Of a stretch of 64,000 nt of DNA, positions 18,897-27,715 are shown piece after piece. The DNA comes from Sporolactobacillus shoreae (GTDB lineage Bacteria; Bacillota; Bacilli; Bacillales; Sporolactobacillaceae): positions 1-64,000 of the forward strand of contig NZ_SRJD01000012.1 in the NCBI RefSeq assembly GCF_004684935.1, read 5' to 3'. The notes below the pieces were generated by a model. That model ran no database searches. It was given only the letters and a program-made list of their open reading frames with translations, and was not told the origin of the DNA. The stretch's first letter is position 1, and every line of letters starts with the position of its first letter. The position numbers and the translations under genes were made by a program.

Positions 18897-19661
18897 TTGC
18901 AGAATATCTCGCTCTATGTCAATAAAAAATCCTTTGTTCACGATGTAGATTTTTTAACTAAGCTGATCTATATCTTTGTGTTTATTGCGATTCCCATTAT
19001 ATCAGGGTCGGTAATCATCGGTTTGCTTGCTATACTGATAAGCTTGATTCTACATACCTGTGCAGGCGTTCTGAAAAAGTTGATTCCAATAGTTGCGCTT
19101 TCTCTTTTTGTTCTTCTGTCTGTTATTATTGTGCAGGCTGCATTTATACCTGGTTATCACATCGTGTTTTTTTCATTAGGCCCTGTTCACTTCTATCAGG
19201 AAGGCCTGATCCATGCTTCGTTGATTATCGTTCGTTTTTTGGATATCCTTCTGGTTTCCTCGCTGACTGTTTTGACGACGCGGCCTTCTGATATTGTGGA
19301 GACACTTCAGCGCAAGGGCCTTTCTCATCGAATGGGATACGTGATCAATTCAATCTTTCAGATCATTCCACAAATGGTCTCGTCGATGAAAACCATTTCA
19401 GACGCCCAGCGCTCAAGAGGTATGGAAACAGAAGGGAATCTTTTTGTCAGAGTCAAAGCCTTCCTGCCGCTCATCGGGCCGGTTGTGATTAGCTCCTTAG
19501 TAGGTACCCGCGAGCGTGCTATGGCACTGGAAGCGAGGGCATTCAGCGCAGACGCGAAACGAACCTATTTTCATGAAGAAATGAAGTACCGGTACAAGAC
19601 TCCGGTAAGAATCATCTTGCTTCTACTGTTGGTTGTTTCTATCATTTGGAGGGTATTATGA
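18897..19661 (+). CDS. ECF transporter T component (CbiQ/EcfT family)
   Basis: A 254-residue membrane protein. The two cytoplasmic coupling motifs of EcfT are visible as AQRSRGME and ALEARAF in the second half; these x-Arg-Gly/Ala-Arg segments contact the ATPases. The start is TTG at 18897, supported by GAGGAG eight bases upstream. It overlaps the first ATPase gene by four bases, so it is co-translated with it. It joins the S component to the ATPase pair. Confidence 0.85.
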   Translation: MQNISLYVNKKSFVHDVDFLTKLIYIFVFIAIPIISGSVIIGLLAILISLILHTCAGVLKKLIPIVALSLFVLLSVIIVQAAFIPGYHIVFFSLGPVHFYQEGLIHASLIIVRFLDILLVSSLTVLTTRPSDIVETLQRKGLSHRMGYVINSIFQIIPQMVSSMKTISDAQRSRGMETEGNLFVRVKAFLPLIGPVVISSLVGTRERAMALEARAFSADAKRTYFHEEMKYRYKTPVRIILLLLLVVSIIWRVL

Positions 19662-20506
19662 GTAAAGTCGTCGTCAACAACCTGAAATACAGATATCCAT
19701 TGACTGAAAATCTTGCAATCAACGGCCTTACATTTGAAATTGAACAAGGTGAACTAATTGGTATCATTGGTCGGAATGGGGCTGGAAAATCGACACTCTG
19801 CGCTGCTCTGACTGGATTAGTTCCACATTTTTTTAAAGGTGCGTACGGCGGTTCGGTCCATATAGACGGGATTAACGTCAAAGAAAGTAAATTAAGCTAT
19901 ATTTCCCGGGAAGTCGGCATTGTCTTTCAAAATCCCTTTACACAGATGACTGGAGCCAAAGAAACGGTGAAAGAGGAACTGGCCTTTGGCCTGGAGAATC
20001 TCGGCGTGCCAAAATTGGAAATGCTCAGACGTATTGAGGATGCACTGAACCTACTGGAAATTGATCACTTACGCGATAAAAATCCTCTTGAACTTTCCGG
20101 AGGGCAAATGCAGCGCGTCGCGATCGCCAGTATTCTTGTGATGCATCCCGGACTGCTCGTGCTCGATGAACCGACTTCCCAACTTGACCCACAGGGCACA
20201 GCCGAAGTCTTTAGAGCGATCAAAAAGCTGAGCAATCAAGGTATGACAATAATCATGGTTGAGCATAAGATTGAGGAGATTGCTGAATACGCTGATCGAG
20301 TAATGTTTCTGGATAACGGAAAGATCGTTGCTTTTGATACACCGACTAACGTATTTTCAATGAATCATCTGGAGGAACACGGCCTGCGTCCACCAGTTTT
20401 TACGAGAGTCTGCAAGGGCCTGGGCATCCGTGACCTATCGGGCCTCTATCCAGTAACCCTTTCTGAGGCAGTGAACGAGGTGCAAAAATTTAATGAATCT
20501 GATTGA
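19658..20506 (+). CDS. ECF transporter ATPase, first A component
   Basis: A 282-residue ABC ATPase with Walker A GRNGAGKST (38-46), Q-loop QNPFTQM, signature LSGGQMQR, Walker B LLVLDEPTSQLD and the H-loop in MVEHKIEE. I chose ATG 19658 because GGAGG precedes it; the stop of EcfT overlaps it (ATGA). It powers uptake together with the second ATPase, and all catalytic motifs are intact. Confidence 0.88.
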   Translation: MSKVVVNNLKYRYPLTENLAINGLTFEIEQGELIGIIGRNGAGKSTLCAALTGLVPHFFKGAYGGSVHIDGINVKESKLSYISREVGIVFQNPFTQMTGAKETVKEELAFGLENLGVPKLEMLRRIEDALNLLEIDHLRDKNPLELSGGQMQRVAIASILVMHPGLLVLDEPTSQLDPQGTAEVFRAIKKLSNQGMTIIMVEHKIEEIAEYADRVMFLDNGKIVAFDTPTNVFSMNHLEEHGLRPPVFTRVCKGLGIRDLSGLYPVTLSEAVNEVQKFNESD

Positions 20507-21311
20507 TGTCCAAAACCTACATTTCTCATATCCGGAAGGCATTGAACTGTTAAAAGGAATTGATCTTGCATTCGATCACCGCAGTACCGCCATAATCGGA
20601 CAAAATGGTGCCGGAAAAACGACATTCGTCAAGCTTCTCAAAGGCCTACTGAAACCTGTTTCCGGTGATATTCTGATCAATGGCGTTAACACTAAGGAAA
20701 TCAGTGTCGCCAAACTTGCTGCTCACATTGGACTGGTGTTTCAGAACCCCGGTGACCAGATTTTCAAAAGCAGTGTATACGACGAAGTTATTTTCGGCCC
20801 GCATAACATTGGGATTCCCGAAGACGAGGCAGATGAAAGCACGAAAAAGGCTCTGATAGAGGTCGGACTCGAAAACAAAGTAAACGACAATCCCTATGAC
20901 CTCTCGTTCTCAGAGCGCAAATTGATCAGCATTGCTTCTATTCTGGCTATGAATACCCAGATTGTATTACTTGATGAACCAACAATTGCACAGGATGATT
21001 ACGGCAAACAGCTGATTCAAGGGCTGGTCAGAAAGCTTGAGGGTGAGGGACGGCTTGTCATTTCCATACTTCACGATATGGACTTTGTCGCGGAGACATT
21101 TACGAGAACTCTGGTCTTTCAAAACGGCAAAGTCACCATGGATAACGACACAAAATCTGTTTTTTCACAAACCGAGGCAGTCCGGAGGGCATATCTTGAA
21201 CCACCGCATGTCACTCAGCTGGGCAATCGGCTCGGTTATACAGAAACCTATCTGACCGCAGAGCAATTCGTGAAAGACAGTCTCCGGAAAAGGGAAGAAT
21301 TTAAGCAATAA
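20493..21311 (+). CDS. ECF transporter ATPase, second A component
   Basis: A 272-residue ABC ATPase overlapping the previous gene by 14 bp. Walker A is GQNGAGKTT (36-44) and Walker B is IVLLDEPTIAQD. The signature is degenerate: LSFSERK instead of LSGGQ. The H-loop is in LHDMDF. In a heterodimer this weakens one composite ATP site, which is known from other asymmetric ABC pairs. It has GAGGTG upstream of the start. It is the last gene of the ECF operon. Confidence 0.85.
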   Translation: MNLIDVQNLHFSYPEGIELLKGIDLAFDHRSTAIIGQNGAGKTTFVKLLKGLLKPVSGDILINGVNTKEISVAKLAAHIGLVFQNPGDQIFKSSVYDEVIFGPHNIGIPEDEADESTKKALIEVGLENKVNDNPYDLSFSERKLISIASILAMNTQIVLLDEPTIAQDDYGKQLIQGLVRKLEGEGRLVISILHDMDFVAETFTRTLVFQNGKVTMDNDTKSVFSQTEAVRRAYLEPPHVTQLGNRLGYTETYLTAEQFVKDSLRKREEFKQ

Positions 21312-21412
21312 GCAGATGGAATGAGGAGTAACAATAAGGCGGAAACGTAGTACGTGGTTATCTCTCTACCTTATTTTACTCTCAAAAATCTATAATCGTG
21401 TATCTCACACAT

Positions 21413-21442
21413 CGGCTGCCTTCTTTACTGGCAGCCGCTTCG
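21413..21442 (+). terminator. Possible terminator of the ECF operon
   Basis: CGGCTGCC pairs with GGCAGCCG around a nine-base loop. The following CTTCGTTTC is only weakly T-rich, so efficiency is uncertain. Confidence 0.4.
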
Positions 21443-21588
21443 TTTCAGAAAAAAGCTGAAGAAAAGTCCGAGGATCACTATCAATCAATGAGACGCTTTC
21501 TGAACGTCGTTCGGAATGCATTCTCAATCAGTCTGGTAGTTGATCCCTTCCATTATAAACCTCCTCATCTTTTTTAATGATTGTTGGG

Positions 21589-22161
21589 TCATATATCCCA
21601 CAATTCCCTCGGGTTCAGCTCATACTCACCGTTTTTTCGATACATGAACTGAGTGATAATTAGTTCTCTGCGCAGTGTCGCATAATCCGGATGAAATTGC
21701 TGTAAGTATTCACTGATCTCTTTTTCCGGATAGATTCTCCCAAATTCGAGTCCTTTAATGATGTGGGATAAGATAACCAGTCTTTTCTTACGCTGTGCCG
21801 GAATGTTCTTCAGCTTGCCTTCAGGTGTAAAAAAGTTGCTGAGAATAGCTGCCCGTTCTGCTTCTGTAACTGACATTTCGGAATCCCCCTCTTTTTTACC
21901 CAAGAATAAAATGGCTTGGGTGCTGCTCTCCAGAGCCTTAGTGTCAAGTGAAAAATAAATGGTGTTTTTATCACGACGTTCCTTGATCAAGCCTACTTCA
22001 CGTAATTTCGCCATGTGATGGGTGATCGTTGGTGGCTTAAGAGAAAGTTTTCCGGCAATCGCCTGGCCATGAAGCGGTCCCTGCTGTAGCAGGGCAATAA
22101 TACGAATTCGCGTTAAATCACCCAGTGCTTTATGAAATTCGACGATTCGGTTAATTTGCAT
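21589..22161 (-). CDS. ArsR-type regulator with C-terminal DUF2087
   Basis: A 190-residue protein. Residues about 5-75 form a winged helix (KALGDLTRIRIIALL, then LKPPTITHHMAKLREVGLI). The C-terminal part ends with FPDYATLRRELI-like residues (HPDYATLRRELI), the mark of DUF2087. No metal-binding cysteines typical of arsenic sensors are present, so the ligand is unknown. It has its own promoter with a small palindrome near the start point. Confidence 0.8.
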   Translation of the reverse strand: MQINRIVEFHKALGDLTRIRIIALLQQGPLHGQAIAGKLSLKPPTITHHMAKLREVGLIKERRDKNTIYFSLDTKALESSTQAILFLGKKEGDSEMSVTEAERAAILSNFFTPEGKLKNIPAQRKKRLVILSHIIKGLEFGRIYPEKEISEYLQQFHPDYATLRRELIITQFMYRKNGEYELNPRELWDI

Positions 22162-22190
22162 TGTAGCACCTCTAGGATGTTTATCAATTG

Positions 22191-22228
22191 TCTAATTAGA
22201 TATTAGTATAATTATTAATTATATACAA
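22191..22228 (-). promoter_or_regulatory. Promoter and possible operator of the ArsR-DUF2087 gene
   Basis: On the minus strand TTGTAT (22228-22223) and TAATAT (22205-22200) are 17 bases apart. The palindrome TCTAATTAGA (22191-22200) abuts the -10 box, a fitting place for autorepression. Confidence 0.5.
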
Positions 22229-22238
22229 GTACTGAATC

Positions 22239-23675
22239 TTATCTTCCCGATTCAATCACTAATTTTCTCAAAATGCGGATGGCTTGCTCCATCTCCTTCT
22301 GTGAAGCGTAGGCATAAGATAAACGTAAATATTGCCGTGCACCGCGGTCATACAATATCCCTGGATTAAGCAAAATGCTTTTTTTCAAAGCCCGTTCAAA
22401 TAATTGCCGTGGATCGATCGCTGGAACTAGATTCAGCCAAATGTAGAATCCCCCCTTGGGAACACGCCATCTTCCAATATCTGAGAAATAAGTATGCAGC
22501 AAATCAATCAGATCATCGCGTCTTTTTCTCAATTGCTCCCGAACCAAAGAAACTTGCTTCTCATATAACCCCGTTCTCAGAAATTCTCCGGCCACCCATT
22601 GTGACAGCGAACTCGCGCCATAGTCACTTTGCATTTTAATGTCGGCCAGCCGATCAATGACCGGTTGCGGCCCCACAATCCAGCCGATTCGGAGTCCTGG
22701 GCTCAGTACTTTTGAAAGACTGCCAATATAGAGCACATTCCCGGTCTTGTCCCTACTTTTCAACGCAGGCGGTGGCGGCGCTTCGAACCAAAGATCACGA
22801 TAGACATCATCCTCAATAATCGGCAGACGTTCTTTCTCACAAACAGAAAGCAACTGTCTCCTTCTGTTTTCACTCATAAGCGTTCCAGTCGGATTGTGAA
22901 AAGACGGGATGGTGTAGACAGTCGTCCCATGATATTCTCTCTTATAATCAGCCAATTTTCCTGGATGCAGGCCTTCCGCATCCATTGGCAAACTGACAAA
23001 ACGCATGCCTGTTGATTGAAAAACATGAACAGAATATAAATAAGAAGGCTTTTCCAGCATAATGGCCGACCCACGGTCAAGCAATCCGTTCGAAATCAGC
23101 TGCAAAGCCTGAAGTGCTCCCGAGACGACAAGAATCGATGAAGAACCGGCAGCAATGCCAATCCCTTTCAAATATTGAGAAACCTGTTCCCGGAGATGTA
23201 AATCGCCTTTGGGTTCCTGATAACCCAGAGCGAGTGATTGGGCAGGCGTTTTTCTGAGCAAATCAGCAAATGTATCGGAAGGCAAAAGATCGGGACTAAG
23301 TTCGCCTGTCCCTATACGAATGATGGCGGGATCAAATTCGGCTTCATTAATTTTCCGAATCATGGGTAAATTGGGTTTGTATTGACCGGATTCCACATAT
23401 GTTTCCCAATTAACCATTTGTTTTCCTGCCATCAGCCCCCATGTATTGTTTACAACCATTGTACCGCCGCCGCGATTTCCTTCAATCAATTCCTGCGCGG
23501 CAAGCTCCTCAAAGGCTGCTATCACCGTACTACGGTTAACCAACAATTCTTCCGCCAAATTTCGCTGTGAGGGTAACCTACTGCCAACCACCCATTCGCC
23601 GGTTCGAATCTTTTCTTTTATGTAATCTGTTACTTGCACGTGCAGTGGAACAGATGATTGCCGGTCCAGAATCAT
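22239..23675 (-). CDS. MocR/GabR-type regulator (GntR HTH fused to an aminotransferase fold)
   Basis: A 478-residue fusion. The N-terminal GntR winged helix (about 1-75) contains SQRNLAEELLVNRSTVIAAFEELAAQ. The rest is a class I aminotransferase domain with the PLP lysine in SLSKVLSPGLRIG and HNPTGT earlier. MocR proteins use PLP or its adducts as signal. It is divergent from a LysE-type amino-acid exporter gene, and three direct repeats lie between them. It probably controls that exporter, likely in response to an amino acid or vitamin B6. Confidence 0.85.
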   Translation of the reverse strand: MILDRQSSVPLHVQVTDYIKEKIRTGEWVVGSRLPSQRNLAEELLVNRSTVIAAFEELAAQELIEGNRGGGTMVVNNTWGLMAGKQMVNWETYVESGQYKPNLPMIRKINEAEFDPAIIRIGTGELSPDLLPSDTFADLLRKTPAQSLALGYQEPKGDLHLREQVSQYLKGIGIAAGSSSILVVSGALQALQLISNGLLDRGSAIMLEKPSYLYSVHVFQSTGMRFVSLPMDAEGLHPGKLADYKREYHGTTVYTIPSFHNPTGTLMSENRRRQLLSVCEKERLPIIEDDVYRDLWFEAPPPPALKSRDKTGNVLYIGSLSKVLSPGLRIGWIVGPQPVIDRLADIKMQSDYGASSLSQWVAGEFLRTGLYEKQVSLVREQLRKRRDDLIDLLHTYFSDIGRWRVPKGGFYIWLNLVPAIDPRQLFERALKKSILLNPGILYDRGARQYLRLSYAYASQKEMEQAIRILRKLVIESGR

Positions 23676-23700
23676 TACGTATACCCCTCTCGCTCAATAG

Positions 23701-23784
23701 TTTGGTTGGTTAAAAAAAACGTATGCTACTTTTTTATCCATGATAGCACAGTTTGGCTGGTTCATTTTTGATAATTTGGCTGGT
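23701..23784. promoter_or_regulatory. Direct repeats between the MocR and LysE genes
   Basis: TTTGGYTGGT occurs three times in the same orientation, at 23701, 23752 and 23775. The last two are 23 bp apart, close to two helical turns. Direct repeats of this sort are typical operator sites of MocR/GabR regulators. Confidence 0.6.
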
Positions 23785-23854
23785 GACTTCCGGTTGTTAA
23801 TTCAGGAAAATAGAGAAGTACGAATGGATCTAATTGTCTCGGGAGGCTTATTCG

Positions 23855-24472
23855 ATGTTACCAGCAATCATTCACGGTTTTTTTCTCGCATTAGGTTTGA
23901 TTCTGCCGCTTGGTGCACAGAACATTTTTATTTTTAATCAAGGGGCACGTTCGAAACGTTTTACGGAAGCATTGCCGTCCATCCTAGCTGCTTCCCTCTC
24001 AGATACACTACTCATTTTTCTTGCCGTTGCCGGCGTTTCTTTACTGATTCGCTCATTCCCTTTGCTTCAGAACATTTTTCTAGTGATCGGACTTATTTTC
24101 TTAATTCTGATCGGCTGGACCATATGGAAAAATCCCTCGGCTGACAAAAAGAATCAAAGTCAGCGTCTCTCCATAAAAAAACAAATTCTGTTCACTCTTT
24201 CCGTTTCACTGCTCAATCCGCACGCGGTTATGGACACGATTGGGATTATCGGCACGAATGCCCTCCACTACTCTGGAAGCACAAAATGGGCATTCGCCGC
24301 TTCCTGTGCGACTGTCTCATGGATCTGGTTCTCAGGACTTTCACTTGCAGGGCATTTTCTTACAGAACGATTGGCTAGCCGCAGCAGGTCACTCGTTCTG
24401 ATCAACAAAGTTTCAGCACTTATCATTTGGGGGATCGCATTATATTTAGGCTTTGTTCTGCTTCGTACATAA
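23855..24472 (+). CDS. LysE/RhtB-family amino-acid exporter
   Basis: A 205-residue protein with six hydrophobic segments. The N-terminal motif GLILPLGAQNIFIFNQG and the central NPHAVMDTIG mark the LysE family (ArgO/LysE branch), which exports lysine, arginine or similar amino acids. I chose ATG 23855 because GGGAGG lies eight bases before it. It is divergent from the MocR regulator. Confidence 0.85.
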   Translation: MLPAIIHGFFLALGLILPLGAQNIFIFNQGARSKRFTEALPSILAASLSDTLLIFLAVAGVSLLIRSFPLLQNIFLVIGLIFLILIGWTIWKNPSADKKNQSQRLSIKKQILFTLSVSLLNPHAVMDTIGIIGTNALHYSGSTKWAFAASCATVSWIWFSGLSLAGHFLTERLASRSRSLVLINKVSALIIWGIALYLGFVLLRT

Positions 24473-24487
24473 AAGTCTCCTTCTGAC

Positions 24488-24543
24488 TTGACCAAAAACT
24501 AATTATCCGATATATTAGAAGCAAATAGTGAACGATGTTTACT
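24488..24543 (+). promoter_or_regulatory. Promoter and operator of the TetR/flavodoxin operon
   Basis: TTGACC (24488-24493) and TATATT (24511-24516) are 17 bases apart. An imperfect palindrome AGTGAAC-GAT-GTTTACT (24527-24543) covers the start point, so the downstream TetR protein may regulate itself. Confidence 0.55.
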
Positions 24544-24611
24544 TTTTTATCACCGTTTAAATTTGGAGATGTTCCATCATAGGTATTTCAGAAAGAAAAG
24601 CAAAAGAGAAA

Positions 24612-25199
24612 ATGGACATGCGGAGAAAGATACTTGGCGCTGCAAGAAAATTGATACGCGAAGAAAATGTAGAAGGCATTTCAATCAGAAAAATTGCCCG
24701 ATTAATCGAGTATTCCCCAGCTACGATCTATCACTATTTCGACAGCAAGGAGCAGATCGTCGAAGAGTTAATCACTGAAGACTATGATCGAATGATTGAT
24801 ACTCTATCCGCTCATCCGGTTGCAAGGGAGTCACTGGGCGAGGCTTTGAAGAGCAATATCGCAAGCTACATCAATTTAGCAATTGAAATGGGAGACTTGT
24901 ATAAAAAAGTCATGTTAAGCGATGCGCCGGCTATGCTTGTTCGTTCAGCTGTGCTCTACAAAGGCGCTGCAACTGAACGGCCTGCCTTGGCAATGCTCTA
25001 CCATGCATTGAGGGAACTTCGCAGTCTTTCCGAGCGCAGTGATTCAGATGTGGAAACGATTGTTCAAGTGATTTGGAGCACTCTTTTTGGGTTGTCTTTG
25101 AGGATGATGATTGAGCATGTGAACGAGGAACAAAAGCAACGTCTGATCAACCAGACGGTTGAACTGATCGTGAACGCTATTGAAAAAAGGGGAAGATGA
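24612..25199 (+). CDS. TetR-family regulator
   Basis: A protein of 195 residues from the first ATG, with the HTH SIRKIARLIEYSPATIYHYFDSK at about 25-47. The first ATG lacks a good ribosome binding site. In-frame codons upstream encode GISERKAKEK, which reads like the normal N-terminus of this TetR group. GGAGAT lies eight bases before an ATA codon at 24579. The real start may therefore be a non-standard ATA, or a mutated ATG. The gene is coupled to a flavodoxin gene and preceded by a palindrome. Confidence 0.8.
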   Translation: MDMRRKILGAARKLIREENVEGISIRKIARLIEYSPATIYHYFDSKEQIVEELITEDYDRMIDTLSAHPVARESLGEALKSNIASYINLAIEMGDLYKKVMLSDAPAMLVRSAVLYKGAATERPALAMLYHALRELRSLSERSDSDVETIVQVIWSTLFGLSLRMMIEHVNEEQKQRLINQTVELIVNAIEKRGR

Positions 25200-25681
25200 A
25201 CGTAATGAAAAAGATAATCATCTATGCGACAAAATACGGCAGTACGGCAGAAGTTGCTCAACGTCTGAAAAAAGTCATGGGACAAGATTGTGAACTGTTC
25301 AACGTGATGAAAGACAATGTCCCCCCGCTCGATTCATATGAAACGGTCATCCTCGGCGGTTCCATTTATATGGGAAGAATTCAAAAAAAGCTGTCGCATT
25401 ATATCACTGGGCATCTTGAAGAGCTGCTGACTAAGAAAACAGCCCTCTTTCTCTGCGCCGGGCATCCAGATGAAAAAACCAGACAAGACGAATTGAAAAA
25501 CAATTATCCGGAATCGCTGTATAAGAAAGCTATTGCTAAGGATGTTTTGGGCTATGCCCTTAATTATGAGAAAATGGGCTTCTTAGACCGGATGATATTG
25601 AGCAAAGTCACAGGAAATAAAGTGAGTACTGACGAATTTTATGATGATCGGATCGACGCTTTTGCAAAAGCTTTGAATTAA
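25196..25681 (+). CDS. Flavodoxin-domain protein (HemG-like)
   Basis: A 161-residue protein with an FMN-binding start IIIYATKYGSTAEVA (phosphate loop YGST) and ILGGSIYMGRI, the pattern of flavodoxin_5/HemG-like proteins. In enterobacteria HemG oxidises protoporphyrinogen; in Bacilli such proteins are mostly uncharacterised FMN electron carriers. It overlaps the TetR gene by four bases; an ATG nine bases later (25205) is another possible start. It is likely regulated by that TetR. Confidence 0.75.
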   Translation: MNVMKKIIIYATKYGSTAEVAQRLKKVMGQDCELFNVMKDNVPPLDSYETVILGGSIYMGRIQKKLSHYITGHLEELLTKKTALFLCAGHPDEKTRQDELKNNYPESLYKKAIAKDVLGYALNYEKMGFLDRMILSKVTGNKVSTDEFYDDRIDAFAKALN

Positions 25682-25730
25682 TCATGCCTATTGATTCATT
25701 CCTTTTTACATACCAAACGGGGCAGTATTC

Positions 25731-26306
25731 TTATGAACGCTCAGTTATTCCCTTACAAAAGTTCAGCATCGAACTGTATTGCTTGTCATCACTCAATAGA
25801 CCAATGAGCTTACATACTGAAACGGCAAACTCTGCAAATGCAGTGCCTTTGGCTGTTATGATTGATTCGCTGATCGCAACATCATTTCCGGTGTAAATCG
25901 AATTTTTGAAGAGCGATTTGTGGTTGCGATATGTATGCGGAAGACAGGTAAATTTTTTATCATCCAGCACTCCGGCTTTAGCCATTAATAGAGCAGAAGC
26001 GCACATCGCAGCAATTGGAATATGGTATTGATGAGCACTTGTAAACATTTTTACAACAGCGCTATTATCTATGAGTTGATCAACACCATCGCCTCCGGAA
26101 ACTAGGACTAAGTCAAATGCATCGACTTCAATCTCGTTCAAGGCATATTTCGCTTGAACAAAAAGTCCTCCAAGACTTTCAACTGCTTTTCCATCTATGG
26201 AAACAGTAACAATTTCAGAGTTTCCCAGTTTCCGGAGTAAGAATAACGTGTGCGCAATTTCAAAATCAGCAAAGTGCGGATAGACGAAGAACAATATTTT
26301 TTTCAC
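25731..26306 (-). CDS. DJ-1/PfpI-family protein
   Basis: A 191-residue protein with the nucleophile-elbow cysteine C102 in AAMCASALLMAK and the acidic partner E16 in the N-terminal strand region. This is the DJ-1/PfpI fold. Members act as deglycases, chaperones, amidases or transcription co-factors, and the substrate cannot be told. Its start overlaps the end of the methyltransferase gene by four bases, so both are one transcription unit. Confidence 0.8.
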   Translation of the reverse strand: MKKILFFVYPHFADFEIAHTLFLLRKLGNSEIVTVSIDGKAVESLGGLFVQAKYALNEIEVDAFDLVLVSGGDGVDQLIDNSAVVKMFTSAHQYHIPIAAMCASALLMAKAGVLDDKKFTCLPHTYRNHKSLFKNSIYTGNDVAISESIITAKGTAFAEFAVSVCKLIGLLSDDKQYSSMLNFCKGITERS

Positions 26307-27001
26307 CTTTCAGCCTCCATCTTTCTATCAAAGTCAGAGCGCCAAGCTTTAATGAAATAACCGCTTTTGTACCAATCTAAGTACTCAAGAGTGACCTGCC
26401 ACCCTCTTTTTTTATAGTTCTCTGCGATTTTCTGCGGCTCCACTTTGTTTTTCATCCTTTGATTCTCTTTCATGTACCAGCCCATCTGAAGAACACCTTT
26501 ATTCACTAAGGCTGACACATCATCAAAGAAACGGTCGGTGTCCTCGATAAACATGAAGACATTCCGGCTGACAAAGAAATCAATGCTTCTTTTCGGAAAC
26601 AGAAGGCTGATCTCACTCAAGTCAGATTGAATAAACTTGAATTTCTTTGTTGTTTCCGCGAGATCTTGGGTCGCTTGAAGACAGTCCGTATCTTTATCCA
26701 ATCCATAAATTCTTTCAATACGATCCTCTTGAAGCAGGAAACGGCTCAAAAATCCGCTGCCACAGCCCAGATCAATCACATGGCCAGACAAACCTGTAAA
26801 ATATGAATAAATTTTTTGATTATAGAAGTCTTCAGCTGCTTTCTGATCAATCGTCACTTCATGTCCACAGGCTAGACACTCAAGTTTTATTGTGAATGAT
26901 GTACGATCCCACGGATGATGCGTATTTTGGAGAACACTGCATTCATTGCCACACTCGCCGCAATGTGTACCCCAAATGGTATTTGAATGTTCTGGAAACA
27001 T
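26303..27001 (-). CDS. Class I SAM-dependent methyltransferase with N-terminal zinc ribbon
   Basis: A 232-residue protein. C14/C17 and C42/C45 form two CxxC pairs, a probable zinc ribbon. The SAM-binding motif I is VIDLGCGSGFLSRFL (about 75-89), followed by IYGLDKD as motif post-I. The zinc ribbon resembles that of the rRNA methyltransferase RlmA, but the second half does not let me name a target. It is the first gene of a pair with the PfpI protein. Confidence 0.75.
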   Translation of the reverse strand: MFPEHSNTIWGTHCGECGNECSVLQNTHHPWDRTSFTIKLECLACGHEVTIDQKAAEDFYNQKIYSYFTGLSGHVIDLGCGSGFLSRFLLQEDRIERIYGLDKDTDCLQATQDLAETTKKFKFIQSDLSEISLLFPKRSIDFFVSRNVFMFIEDTDRFFDDVSALVNKGVLQMGWYMKENQRMKNKVEPQKIAENYKKRGWQVTLEYLDWYKSGYFIKAWRSDFDRKMEAER

Positions 27002-27160
27002 TTTCCCTCTCCTTCAAACCATGTCTCTGTTAACGATAACACTCCTTTAATCGCGCAATCCCTTTTTTGATTCTGTACGCTAAGGCATTAACATCTAGCG
27101 CAAAGAGTACTCGCAAAATATGTTCAATCTTATTGTAATAGCTGAACAGATTAATTTTAC

Positions 27161-27715
27161 TTATTCCCGGATCATCCTCTCAGACTTCAATCGATTAATC
27201 TTCCTGAAGAGCGACAGACTGAACTTAGCAAAACAAACCGCGATCACGAGAGCCGCCAGACCTGAACCAACATTCAATAGTCTTGATTGGTAATCTGCCT
27301 GCCCATTCATTATTCCAAGGAGAATATTGGCTAACCCGATGAGCCCTTCAATAAATCCGAAAATGATCCAGATTCTGTTCACTCTTTTGTAGTGTTCCAT
27401 TCGGGATTCTGCATCTGAGTATAAATTAAATCCGCCTTCACTAGCTTTTTTTCTTAAATAGACCCAACTGATATACGTTGTGATGCATGTGATCCCTGCT
27501 TCTTCAAGAAAATGAAGATAGTCCTTACTTTCCGGGTGTGAAGGCCTCTTCTTCAATAATTCAATTCGGTAGATATACTCGCCCTTGGCGCTTTCTTCAA
27601 ATACATAGCGGCACCAAGTGTAGCGAACGAGTCCCCAACCCTTTTCAGCCATCGTGTTCAGCCATTTCTCTTCTTTTTCATAATCCCAGAAGGCTCTGTA
27701 AATGACGCGTTTCAT
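27161..27715 (-). CDS. DUF2812 membrane protein
   Basis: A 184-residue protein. The N-terminal domain (AFWDYEKEEKWLNTMAEKGWGL) is the signature of DUF2812, and two membrane helices follow (about 118-138 and 150-168). It overlaps the PadR gene by four bases, a very common pairing in Firmicutes in which the DUF2812 protein acts as a partner or anti-factor of PadR. Function is not established. Confidence 0.8.
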   Translation of the reverse strand: MKRVIYRAFWDYEKEEKWLNTMAEKGWGLVRYTWCRYVFEESAKGEYIYRIELLKKRPSHPESKDYLHFLEEAGITCITTYISWVYLRKKASEGGFNLYSDAESRMEHYKRVNRIWIIFGFIEGLIGLANILLGIMNGQADYQSRLLNVGSGLAALVIAVCFAKFSLSLFRKINRLKSERMIRE

